From: Planctomycetales bacterium
GTDB taxonomy: Bacteria > Planctomycetota > Planctomycetia > Pirellulales > UBA7805
Assembly: GCA_011772275.1 (NCBI GenBank)
Contig: WVZU01000204.1
Coordinates: 17,201-25,779, forward strand
Length of the DNA stretch: 8,579 bases
Direction: 5' to 3'
Numbering within the stretch: position 1 is the first letter of the stretch; each line of letters starts with the position of its first letter. Made by a program: the position numbers and the translations under genes. Positions 1 through 6,896 of this stretch are shown here, one piece after another. Under the pieces are notes generated by a model. The model was not told the DNA's origin. It worked only from the letters and a program-made list of their open reading frames with translations, and made no database searches.

Positions 1-1
1 C

Positions 2-1378
2 ATCCAGGAAGGGCAGTGTGTCGCCTTCACCAAGGGAGCGGTCGATAGCGTGCTGGCCGTCTCCACCCACGTGTGGGTCGACGATCATCCCGAACCGCTG
101 GACGCGGCGTGGCGCGAGCGGATCGTGCGAGCGCAAGACCAGATGGCCCGCACCGGCATGCGCGTGCTGGGACTGGCATTTCGCACCTGCCAGGAGGTGC
201 CGCAGTCCGCCGATGCCCGCGACGCGGAACAGGACCTGGTCTTTGTCGGCATGATGGGCATGATCGATCCCCCCCGGCCGGAGGTCAAACAGGCGGTGGC
301 CCGCTGCCGGACGGCCGGCATCCGGCCGATCATGATCACCGGAGACCACCCCCTCACCGCCCTGCATATCGCTCGTGACCTGGGCATCATCAACGACGGG
401 CGCGCATTGACGGGGGTCGAGCTGTCGGAGATGTCGCCGGGGCAACTGAAACAGGTTGTGGCAGATATTTCCGTGTACGCACGGGTCTCGCCCCAGCACA
501 AATTGAAAATCGTCGAGGCGCTCCAGGACCTGGGACACATTGTGGCCATGACCGGTGACGGCGTGAACGACGCGCCCGCCCTGAAAAAGGCCGACATCGG
601 CGTGGCCATGGGGATCACCGGCACCGATGTCTCCAAGGAAGCCTCCGATACCGTCTTGCTGGACGACAATTTTGCCAGCGTGGTGAACGCGGTCGAGCAG
701 GGTCGGATTATCTTTGACAACATTCGCAAGTTCATCAAATACACCATGACCAGCAACGCGGGCGAAATCTGGGTGATGTTGCTGGCGCCCTTTGTGGGCA
801 TGCCCCTGCCCCTCCTGCCCCTGCAGATTCTGTGGGTGAACCTGGTGACCGACGGGTTGCCAGGACTGACGTTGGCCGTGGAACCGGCGGAACGCAACAC
901 CATGCAGCGGCCGCCCTATCCGCCCCGTGCCAGCATCATCGACCGCCGGATGGCCGGCGATATTGTGTGGATTGGCCTCGTGATGGGAGTGATTTCGCTG
1001 GGCGCTGGCTACTGGTACTGGCGCCCCGCGCCCACCGCGGTCTATGATCCCGCCTGGGGTACCAAGATCTTTACCGTCTTGACCCTGTCCCAAATGGGCA
1101 ACGTGCTCGCTCTCCGTTCGACACGCGAAGCCCTCTTCACGATCGGTATCTGGTCCAACCGTTTCCTGACCGGGTCGGTACTGCTGACATTCGGCTTGCA
1201 GATGGCCGTGATTTACGTACCTTTTCTGCAAGATATTTTTCGCACCACCGGCCTGTCGCTGCGCGAGCTACTGGTGTGTCTGGCGTTGAGCAGCGTGGTG
1301 TTTTGTTCTGTCGAACTGCAAAAGGCATGGCTGCGTCGCCGCACGGGGCCCGCTCCCCCCAGGGTGGATGAAACTTGA
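2..1378 (+). CDS. Calcium-type (P2) cation-transporting P-type ATPase, C-terminal part (5' end outside window)
   Basis: The reading frame is open from the window edge, so the gene starts upstream; the first in-frame ATG (50) lies inside the nucleotide-binding domain, just after an FTKGA motif (the KGA of the ATP site), and is not the start. About 458 residues are visible. In order they show: end of the N domain; the P-domain DPPR, ITGD (338-346) and GDGVNDAP (554-577) motifs; then six hydrophobic segments matching M5-M10. M5 carries TSNAGE (749-766) and M6 carries WVNLVTDG (833-856), the Asn, Glu, Asn, Thr and Asp that bind Ca2+ in SERCA-type pumps. The DKTGT phosphorylation motif and M1-M4 are off the left edge. 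Family knowledge: these inner-membrane pumps use ATP to extrude Ca2+ or a related cation. M8 has Gln (1091-1093) about where SERCA has its site-I Glu, so the number of ions per cycle and the exact cation are unsure. The stop is 17 bases before the adaptor ATG, suggesting co-transcription. Confidence 0.93.
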   Translation: MQEGQCVAFTKGAVDSVLAVSTHVWVDDHPEPLDAAWRERIVRAQDQMARTGMRVLGLAFRTCQEVPQSADARDAEQDLVFVGMMGMIDPPRPEVKQAVARCRTAGIRPIMITGDHPLTALHIARDLGIINDGRALTGVELSEMSPGQLKQVVADISVYARVSPQHKLKIVEALQDLGHIVAMTGDGVNDAPALKKADIGVAMGITGTDVSKEASDTVLLDDNFASVVNAVEQGRIIFDNIRKFIKYTMTSNAGEIWVMLLAPFVGMPLPLLPLQILWVNLVTDGLPGLTLAVEPAERNTMQRPPYPPRASIIDRRMAGDIVWIGLVMGVISLGAGYWYWRPAPTAVYDPAWGTKIFTVLTLSQMGNVLALRSTREALFTIGIWSNRFLTGSVLLTFGLQMAVIYVPFLQDIFRTTGLSLRELLVCLALSSVVFCSVELQKAWLRRRTGPAPPRVDET

Positions 1379-1383
1379 GCCAT

Positions 1384-1389
1384 AGGAAG
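1384..1389 (+). promoter_or_regulatory. Ribosome binding site that decides the adaptor start
   Basis: AGGAAG sits 6 bases before the ATG at 1396. This favours that ATG over an in-frame TTG at 1375 which overlaps the ATPase stop codon and has no such site at a useful distance. Confidence 0.65.
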
Positions 1390-1395
1390 TGGATC

Positions 1396-2511
1396 ATGCG
1401 ATTTTTCGAGAAGGCCCGCCCGATCCTGCCGATCGCCTTGGGGTTGCTGGTCCTGGTCCTGGTCATCGCCTGGCTGGCCGGCTTCTTCACCACCAAAATC
1501 GAACCGACAACAGGTCCCCCGGCGGACCGCCCGGTCCGCCTCCTGGCAGGCCAAGCGACCGACACAGTCCAGGAAATTGACCAGCAGACGTTTGTGGAAG
1601 CCGTCGGCTCCCTCCGCTCGGCCAGCCGCACCGTGATTTCCTCCAAGCTGCTGGCTACCATCCTGCAGATCGCGGTCACGGCCGGTGACGAAGTTGTGGC
1701 CAACCAGGTCCTCGTGCAGCTTGATACCGAGGAAGCGGTAGCGCGATTGCGGCAAGCAGAAGAATCGCGGCAGGCAGCCCAGGCGGCACGGAGCCAGGCC
1801 GAAGCCGATTTTCAGCGGGCGGAAAACCTGCGGCGGGCCGATCCCGGCGCAATCGCTCAACAAGAATACGATTCCAAACAGGCAAGGCTGCAAATCGCCA
1901 CGGCGCAACTTCGCCGCGCACAGCAGGCGGTGACCGAGGCGACCGTATTGATCTCCTACGGCACCATCCGCGCCCCCCAGGCAGGACGGATCGTCGATCG
2001 ACTGGCCGAACCGGGCGATATGGCCAAGCCGGGTGAGCCGCTATTGGTCGTTTACGATGCCCTTTCCTTGCGGTTGGAAGCGCCGGTGATGGAAAGCCTG
2101 GCGGGCAAACTGCAGCTTGGCCAGAAGCTATCGGTCCACATCGATGCCCTCGCGCGGGATTTCCAGGCCACCGTCGACGAAATCGTGCCGCAAGCCACCG
2201 CCGCCCGCTCTTTCCTCGTCAAAGCCAAACTGCCCCGCACCAACAACTTGTACGAAGGGATGTTCGGACGGTTAAAAGTCCCCACCGGCACCCGACGACA
2301 CTTGTGCCTCAACGAAAACGCGATCTATCGCATCGGTCAACTTGAGTGCGTTGACACGGTTGGTCCCGGCGATGTCCTTCAACGCCGACTGATCAAGACC
2401 GGCCACCAGCAAAAGCCCGGACGCGTCGAGGTGCTCAGCGGCCTGAGGGCTGGCGAGCGGGTGGTGCTGCGTAGCCAGATCACGACTCCCCCTGCCGCGC
2501 CCAATCCGTAA
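1396..2511 (+). CDS. RND-type periplasmic adaptor (HlyD/AcrA-like membrane fusion protein)
   Basis: A 371-residue protein starting at the ATG with an AGGAAG site. An N-terminal membrane segment (about residues 10-31, rich in Leu/Val/Ile) anchors it in the inner membrane, with the rest in the periplasm. Next comes half of a lipoyl-like domain (VISSKLLATI ... VTAGDEVVANQVLVQLD), an Ala/Glu/Arg-rich coiled-coil hairpin (about 105-175), the second lipoyl half (YGTIRAPQAGRIVDRLAEPGD), a beta-barrel domain and a membrane-proximal domain ending in LSGLRAGERVVLR. This is the standard order for adaptors of tripartite RND pumps. The hairpin tip has R141 and L145 of the TolC-binding R-L-S pattern; the Ser position appears to be Ala154. 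It begins 17 bases after the ATPase and ends 5 bases before the RND gene, so it almost certainly serves that pump. No lipobox Cys is seen, so it is membrane-anchored and not a lipoprotein. Confidence 0.93.
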   Translation: MRFFEKARPILPIALGLLVLVLVIAWLAGFFTTKIEPTTGPPADRPVRLLAGQATDTVQEIDQQTFVEAVGSLRSASRTVISSKLLATILQIAVTAGDEVVANQVLVQLDTEEAVARLRQAEESRQAAQAARSQAEADFQRAENLRRADPGAIAQQEYDSKQARLQIATAQLRRAQQAVTEATVLISYGTIRAPQAGRIVDRLAEPGDMAKPGEPLLVVYDALSLRLEAPVMESLAGKLQLGQKLSVHIDALARDFQATVDEIVPQATAARSFLVKAKLPRTNNLYEGMFGRLKVPTGTRRHLCLNENAIYRIGQLECVDTVGPGDVLQRRLIKTGHQQKPGRVEVLSGLRAGERVVLRSQITTPPAAPNP

Positions 2512-2516
2512 CCGCC

Positions 2517-5500
2517 ATGGATGACTCTGCCAACACCCCTTGGATGACCCGCCTGGTCGACCAGTTTCTCCGCGGCGATGTGGCCCTGTTGCTGATCATC
2601 CTGGCGCTGCTGCTGGGCACCGCCGCCTTGCTGCTCACGCCGCGCGAGGAAGAACCACAGATCGTCGTCCCCCTGGCGGATGTGTTCGTTTCCGCCGCCG
2701 GCCTCTCGGCCGAAGAAGTTGAACAGCAGGTGACCGACCGCCTGGAGAAACTGTTGTATCAGATCGACGGCGTGGAAGATGTCTATTCCGTCTCGCGACC
2801 CGGCAAGGCCGTGATCACGGTGCGATTCTACGTGGGCGAAGATCGCGAGGATTCCTTGCTGAAGCTGTACAGCAAGATCTATTCCCACGTCGATAACGTT
2901 CCGCCGGCGGTGACCAGCTGGGTGGTCAAACCGGTGGAAGTCGACGATGTGCCCATCGTGAATGTGACGTTGTGGTCTGAGGATGCCGAAGTCCATGGCG
3001 ATCACGAGCTGCGGAGGCTGGCCGAGCAGGTCCAGCACGATTTGCAGGCGATCCCCAATACGAATCGGGTGTGGGTCATCGGCGGTCGGCCGCGGCGAAT
3101 CCGCGTGCAACTCGACCCCGCTCGACTGGCCGCGCGGAAAACCTCCGCCCTGGACGTCGCGGCTGCCCTGCGGGCCGCCAACGTCAACCGCGCTGCCGGC
3201 GGCTTTGAACAACAGGACCAGTATTTCGAGGTGGAAGCCGGGCGGTTTCTGGTTCATACCTCCGACGTGGAGAACCTCGTGATTCACACCGTGGCCGGTC
3301 AGCCTGTTTACCTGCAGGACGTGGCCCAGGTGATCGATGGACCGGCAGAACCGGAATCGTACAGCTGGATCGGCTTCGGCCCGGCGGCCGGAGACGCTCG
3401 GCCCCGCCCAGGTCGGCTCTACCCGGCCGTGCATATTGCCATCGCCAAACGCAAAGGCACCAACGCGGTCTGGGTCGCCGACGCCGTGCAGCAGCGGATG
3501 GCTCAACTGGCAGATCTTGTGCTGCCCCACGGCGTCCACTACCAACTCACGCGCAACTACGGGGAAACGGCTAATGATAAGGTGAACGAACTGGTAGAGG
3601 CTCTGGCGGTCGCCGTCCTGACCGTGATCGGCCTGATCGGCCTCGTGCTGGGATGGCGGCCGGCGCTGGTGATCGCCCTGGCCATCCCGGTCTGCTACAG
3701 CCTGACCCTGTTCATCAATCTGCTGGCCGGTTACACGATCAATCGCGTGACCCTGTTCGCCCTGATCCTCTCGCTGGGACTGCTGGTCGACGACCCGATT
3801 ACGGATGTGGAAAACATCGCTCGTTATTTCAAAATGCGTCGTTACAAACCGCGCGAGGCCGTGTTGCGCGCCGTGCAGGAAGTACGTCCGGCACTGATCC
3901 TCTCCACGCTTGCCATCATCGCCAGCTTTCTTCCCCTGGCCTTGATCACGGGCATGATGGGACCTTATATGGCTCCCATGGCGTTGAACGTTCCGCTGAC
4001 CGTGACCGTCTCAACGCTGGTCGCCTTTGTGATTACCCCCTGGCTGGCCATGGTGGCCTTGGGCAAATCGAACTCGGCCGCCGCGGGCGGTGGGGAAGAG
4101 CCGCTGCAGGGCCAACCGCTGTATCGTTTTTACCAGGCCGTGTTGGGTCCGGTCCTCGCCCGGCGCGGGCTCAGCTGGGCCGTGTTGGCTGTGATCGGCT
4201 TTCTCTTGCTGGTGGCGATGGTGTTGCCCCTCTTCCGTATGGTCCCCCTGAAGATGTTGCCTTTCGATAACAAGAACGAATTCCAACTGGTCCTCGACCT
4301 GCCCGAAGGTACTACCTTGGAGCGGACCGACGCGGTCTGCCGGTTGTTCGAGCAGTATCTGGCGACAGTCGAGGAGGTGAAAGATTTCCAGCTGTACGTG
4401 GGGACCAGTTCGGCCATGGATTTCAACGGCCTGGTGCGACATTATTTCTTGCGGCGCGATCCCCACCTGGCCGACATTCGGGTGAACCTGGCACCAAAAG
4501 AGGTCCGACGTCAGCAGTCGCATGAGATCTTGCTGCGTTTGAGAAATGACTTGAATCGCATCGCGCGGCAGCAGGGAGCCGATGTCAAACTGGTCGAAGT
4601 GCCGCCAGGCCCGCCGGTCTTGTCGACCATTACCGCGGAAGTCTACGGTCCCCCCCAGGGTGATTACCAGCAGCTGATCGAAGCCAGCGTAGCGGTAAGG
4701 GATCGGTTGGCCCGCGAGCCGCTGGTGGTGGACGTGGATAGTAGCGCCGCTGCCGAACATCCGGAATGGATTTTCACGACCGACAAAACCAAAGCGGCCC
4801 TTTCCGGGGTCTCTACCCAGGAAATCGCCGATACGATCGATCTGGCCTTGCGGGGCTTGCTCGCCACGGTGCTGCATCAGCCGGCCGAGGTCGATCCGCT
4901 GTGGGTGGAATTGCGCCTGCCGCGGGCCAAGCGGTCGGCGATCGACGATTTGCTGGAAATCTACGTCCGCGGTGAGGACGACCAGATCGTGCAGATCGGC
5001 GAACTGGGACGGTTCCAACAGGTCGCGGCGGACCAGCCCATTTATCACAAGAACCTGCAGCGGGTGGTGTTCGTGTACGGCGAGGTCGCCGGCCGTCCGC
5101 CTGCCGATGCCATCCTGGATGTGGTGACCGACCGGCAACCGGATGGCGCCTCACCTGACCAGCTGGCCCGCCGGGCTGGGAAAGCCAAGCCGGTTGAGCG
5201 GAGAACCTGGCTGGCCCCGGGCGGTGGCGATCCGTGGGCACTACCGGCCGGGTACCGCGTCGAGTGGGCGGGCGAAGGCGAATGGAAAATCACCTTGGAT
5301 GTCTTCCGCGACCTGGGGGTGGCCTTCGCCGCTGCCCTGCTGGGTATCTTTGTGATCCTCATGTTTCAAACCGGTTCGCGCAGCTTGCCGCTGGTCATCA
5401 TGCTGGCCATCCCCCTGACCCTCATCGGCATCATGCCCGGCTTTTGGCTGCTCAACGTAATCGTCGATCGTCCCCTGGGTGGTTATCCCAACCCCGTCTT

Positions 5501-5828
5501 CTTTACTGCCACCGCCATGATAGGCATGATTGCCCTGGCGGGGATCGTGGTACGCAACTCCGTTGTGCTGATCGACTTCATTCATCATGGAGAGGCCGAA
5601 GGCCTGTCCGTCCGCGAGGCAATCATTCGCAGCGTGGCGGTCAGAACGCGGCCGATCCTGCTGACCGCAGGGACGACCCTGCTGGGCAACTGGGTCATTA
5701 CGCTGGACCCCATCTTCTCCGGTTTGGCCTGGTCCATCATCTTCGGAATCGTGACCTCCACCCTGTTCACCCTCATCGTAATCCCCGTCGTCTACTGGCT
5801 GCTGTATGGGACCCGGACCAGCGATTAG
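2517..5828 (+). CDS. RND efflux pump permease (AcrB/ACR_tran superfamily)
   Basis: At 1103 residues it is somewhat longer than the usual 1020-1050. It shows the duplicated RND plan: TM1 (about 22-41), a large periplasmic loop, TM2-TM6 (about 360-512), TM7 (about 555-577), a second periplasmic loop, and TM8-TM12 (about 935-1097). TM4 has GLLVDDPITDVEN with both proton-relay aspartates (D425, D426), as in drug-type pumps; this supports proton-driven export. TM10 has IVVRNSVV, with Arg1013 where AcrB has Lys940. From memory, the DDPIT plus VVRNS combination marks a subfamily of AcrB-like pumps of unknown substrate, distinct from CusA/CzcA metal pumps. A charged insertion (about 870-905) precedes the GYRVEWAGEGEW segment before TM8. 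The start is the ATG 5 bases after the adaptor stop; no clear ribosome site is seen, so translation may be coupled to the adaptor. The next ATG (2544) is not better. Substrate cannot be read from sequence; the neighbouring ATPase hints at cation or stress defence only by association. Confidence 0.95.
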   Translation: MDDSANTPWMTRLVDQFLRGDVALLLIILALLLGTAALLLTPREEEPQIVVPLADVFVSAAGLSAEEVEQQVTDRLEKLLYQIDGVEDVYSVSRPGKAVITVRFYVGEDREDSLLKLYSKIYSHVDNVPPAVTSWVVKPVEVDDVPIVNVTLWSEDAEVHGDHELRRLAEQVQHDLQAIPNTNRVWVIGGRPRRIRVQLDPARLAARKTSALDVAAALRAANVNRAAGGFEQQDQYFEVEAGRFLVHTSDVENLVIHTVAGQPVYLQDVAQVIDGPAEPESYSWIGFGPAAGDARPRPGRLYPAVHIAIAKRKGTNAVWVADAVQQRMAQLADLVLPHGVHYQLTRNYGETANDKVNELVEALAVAVLTVIGLIGLVLGWRPALVIALAIPVCYSLTLFINLLAGYTINRVTLFALILSLGLLVDDPITDVENIARYFKMRRYKPREAVLRAVQEVRPALILSTLAIIASFLPLALITGMMGPYMAPMALNVPLTVTVSTLVAFVITPWLAMVALGKSNSAAAGGGEEPLQGQPLYRFYQAVLGPVLARRGLSWAVLAVIGFLLLVAMVLPLFRMVPLKMLPFDNKNEFQLVLDLPEGTTLERTDAVCRLFEQYLATVEEVKDFQLYVGTSSAMDFNGLVRHYFLRRDPHLADIRVNLAPKEVRRQQSHEILLRLRNDLNRIARQQGADVKLVEVPPGPPVLSTITAEVYGPPQGDYQQLIEASVAVRDRLAREPLVVDVDSSAAAEHPEWIFTTDKTKAALSGVSTQEIADTIDLALRGLLATVLHQPAEVDPLWVELRLPRAKRSAIDDLLEIYVRGEDDQIVQIGELGRFQQVAADQPIYHKNLQRVVFVYGEVAGRPPADAILDVVTDRQPDGASPDQLARRAGKAKPVERRTWLAPGGGDPWALPAGYRVEWAGEGEWKITLDVFRDLGVAFAAALLGIFVILMFQTGSRSLPLVIMLAIPLTLIGIMPGFWLLNVIVDRPLGGYPNPVFFTATAMIGMIALAGIVVRNSVVLIDFIHHGEAEGLSVREAIIRSVAVRTRPILLTAGTTLLGNWVITLDPIFSGLAWSIIFGIVTSTLFTLIVIPVVYWLLYGTRTSD

Positions 5829-5856
5829 CCCGCCCAGACGCCGGAGGGCAGCGGGC
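5828..5856 (+). repeat. Stem-loop overlapping the last base of the RND stop codon
   Basis: GCCCGC (5828-5833) pairs perfectly with GCGGGC (5851-5856), leaving a 17-base loop. A smaller GCAG/CTGC hairpin follows at 5861-5872. There is no T-run, so this is not a textbook intrinsic terminator. It could protect the 3' end of the pump transcript or act with Rho; that role is inference. Confidence 0.35.
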
Positions 5857-5899
5857 AAGAGCAGGTCCCTGCGGTTGATGAAAATTTTCGCGTGGGCCC

Positions 5900-5928
5900 C
5901 CAGACTGTTCGCTGGATAAACGGTCTGG
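5900..5928 (+). terminator. Strong hairpin, possible transcript end of the pump operon
   Basis: CCAGACTGTT (5900-5909) pairs with AACGGTCTGG (5919-5928) over 10 positions, nine Watson-Crick and one G-U, with the 9-base loop CGCTGGATA. It lies 72 bases after the RND stop. No T-tract follows, so it is either a Rho-dependent or processing-type 3' end, or simply an RNA stem. It is the longest stem I found in the gap. Confidence 0.4.
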
Positions 5929-6175
5929 TCGCCAAGGGCGAAGCCGCGATAGCCAACCGCCCCAGAGGCCTGCCTCAGGTCCGGGATGCCCGCAGGAAAA
6001 TCGAGTCGCGATGCGACGGGGGCGCTTCCGCGGGATGGAGGCCAGCCCACCGAAGCGTACGCCGGCCCACCACGCTGGCCGCAGAAAACATGCGCTGGAT
6101 TAACGAAACTCGGTCATCGGCTATCGGGGAAACCCTGAGCCCCCGGTGTGTCTTGCCGATCTTGTGAAGTCCTGA

Positions 6176-6204
6176 TTGACACCCGCCAACGAAAAGGTTA
6201 ACGT
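6176..6204 (+). promoter_or_regulatory. Sigma-70-like promoter for the response regulator pair
   Basis: A perfect -35 box TTGACA (6176-6181), a 17-base spacer, then TAACGT (6199-6204). The -10 box matches TATAAT at three of six positions, including the important A2 and T6. Transcription would start near 6211 and leave a leader of about 90 bases before the ATG at 6303. Confidence 0.55.
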
Positions 6205-6291
6205 GCAAGTGGTCACCCGTTCTCACGAGCTCCCGTAAAACGCGGTCTCGTTCATCGATTGTCTTTTCTTTTGCTTGGCTCGTACAAGAAT

Positions 6292-6297
6292 AGGTGA
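6292..6297 (+). promoter_or_regulatory. Ribosome binding site that decides the first regulator's start
   Basis: AGGTGA, complementary to the 16S rRNA 3' end, lies 5 bases before the ATG at 6303. An in-frame GTG at 6294 lies inside this site, so it is unlikely to be the start; the in-frame ATG at 6330 lacks such a site. Confidence 0.7.
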
Positions 6298-6302
6298 TTG
6301 CC

Positions 6303-6791
6303 ATGTCGAACGCATTAGTCGGTCGACCAATGGAGATTCTCTTGGTCGAAGACAGCCACGCCGATGCGCGGTTGACCCGGGAAGCGTTGCGGGACAGCCA
6401 TATTCAGCATCGGCTGACCATCGTGCGGGACGGAAGGGAGGCCATGAAGTTCCTCCACCGGGAAGACTGGTTCGCCCAGGCGCCCAGGCCCGATTTGATC
6501 CTGCTGGACCTGAACCTCCCCTACAAAGATGGTCGCGAAATTTTCACGGAGATACGGACCGGTTACAGCATCCACCACGATGTGCCCATCGTGATCCTGA
6601 CCGCTTCGCAGGACGAAGAGGACCAGATCCGCAGCAGGTTATTCCACGTGGAAGGGTACCTGGTCAAGCCGGTCGATAGGAAACGCTTCATCAGGCTTGT
6701 CAAGCAATTACGGGTGTACTGGCACCAGGACGTGATCCTGCCCCCCTCAATCCGAAACCCCCGCGTGACAACACACTCAATGGAAGAGTAG
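6303..6791 (+). CDS. Single-domain response regulator, CheY/Rcp1-like (first of a tandem pair)
   Basis: A 162-residue protein that is almost entirely one receiver domain (about residues 9-133) with no DNA-binding or enzymatic output domain. The phosphorylation machinery is complete: acidic pair E16-D17 (ILLVEDS), phospho-acceptor D69 (LILLDLNLP), switch Thr T100 (VILTAS) and Lys K122 (YLVKPVD). ILLVEDS, the LLDLNLP segment and the long loop before the phospho-Asp resemble Rcp1, the partner of cyanobacterial phytochrome Cph1, a type also common as an orphan regulator in other phyla. It would be cytoplasmic, receive phosphate from a histidine kinase and act through protein contacts. A strong ribosome site and promoter precede it, and a paralogue follows 105 bases downstream. 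The last 20 or so residues are not domain-like. The partner kinase is not in this window. Confidence 0.93.
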   Translation: MSNALVGRPMEILLVEDSHADARLTREALRDSHIQHRLTIVRDGREAMKFLHREDWFAQAPRPDLILLDLNLPYKDGREIFTEIRTGYSIHHDVPIVILTASQDEEDQIRSRLFHVEGYLVKPVDRKRFIRLVKQLRVYWHQDVILPPSIRNPRVTTHSMEE

Positions 6792-6807
6792 GTGGCTGGG
6801 GAGAAGG

Positions 6808-6844
6808 ATGCAAAGTGAACAGATCGGGAAACGCATGCAAGGTG
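6808..6844 (+). repeat. Two imperfect direct repeats between the tandem regulators
   Basis: ATGCAAAGTG (6808-6817) and ATGCAAGGTG (6835-6844) differ at one base and start 27 bases apart. They may be a binding site pair for the second regulator's expression or chance; nothing else supports a role. Confidence 0.25.
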
Positions 6845-6896
6845 CCTGGTAACGTTCGCGCGGGATCCACACCAATCCGCAACGAAAAACAATCCC

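Larger units (their letters stand above)
5829..6302. other. 474-base intergenic region without a convincing gene
   Basis: The left part holds GC-rich hairpins following the pump gene; the right part holds a sigma-70-like promoter and the leader of the response regulator pair. Open frames exist on both strands (plus 5892-6167, minus 5975-6304), but neither has a recognisable domain, hydrophobic pattern or good ribosome site. A 13-base direct repeat with one mismatch occurs at 5910-5922 and 6093-6105. No tRNA, known riboswitch or mobile element end was recognised. Confidence 0.6.

Noticed and set aside
85..903. A 272-codon open frame on the minus strand opposite the ATPase
   Set aside because: Antisense to the P domain and M5-M6 of the ATPase, which are beyond doubt on the plus strand.
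1375..1395. TTG at 1375 as the adaptor start, overlapping the ATPase stop
   Set aside because: The ATG at 1396 has a well-placed AGGAAG, and the added seven residues precede a normal N-terminal anchor without adding to it.
2379..3545. A 388-codon open frame on the minus strand inside the RND gene
   Set aside because: It is fully antisense to strongly recognisable RND sequence, is His/Gln/Gly-rich in the manner of reverse-complement frames of GC-rich genes, and has no domain of its own.
4011..5138. A 375-codon open frame on the minus strand inside the RND gene
   Set aside because: Antisense shadow of conserved pump sequence; the composition is typical of such shadows and no family was recognised.
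5892..6167. A 91-codon plus-strand frame in the gap after the pump
   Set aside because: Arg-rich, with no ribosome site and no domain. It overlaps the strong hairpin, and its RWIN repeat comes from the DNA direct repeat.
5975..6304. A 109-codon minus-strand frame in the same gap
   Set aside because: It would run antisense through the regulator promoter and ribosome site, and it has no recognisable motif.
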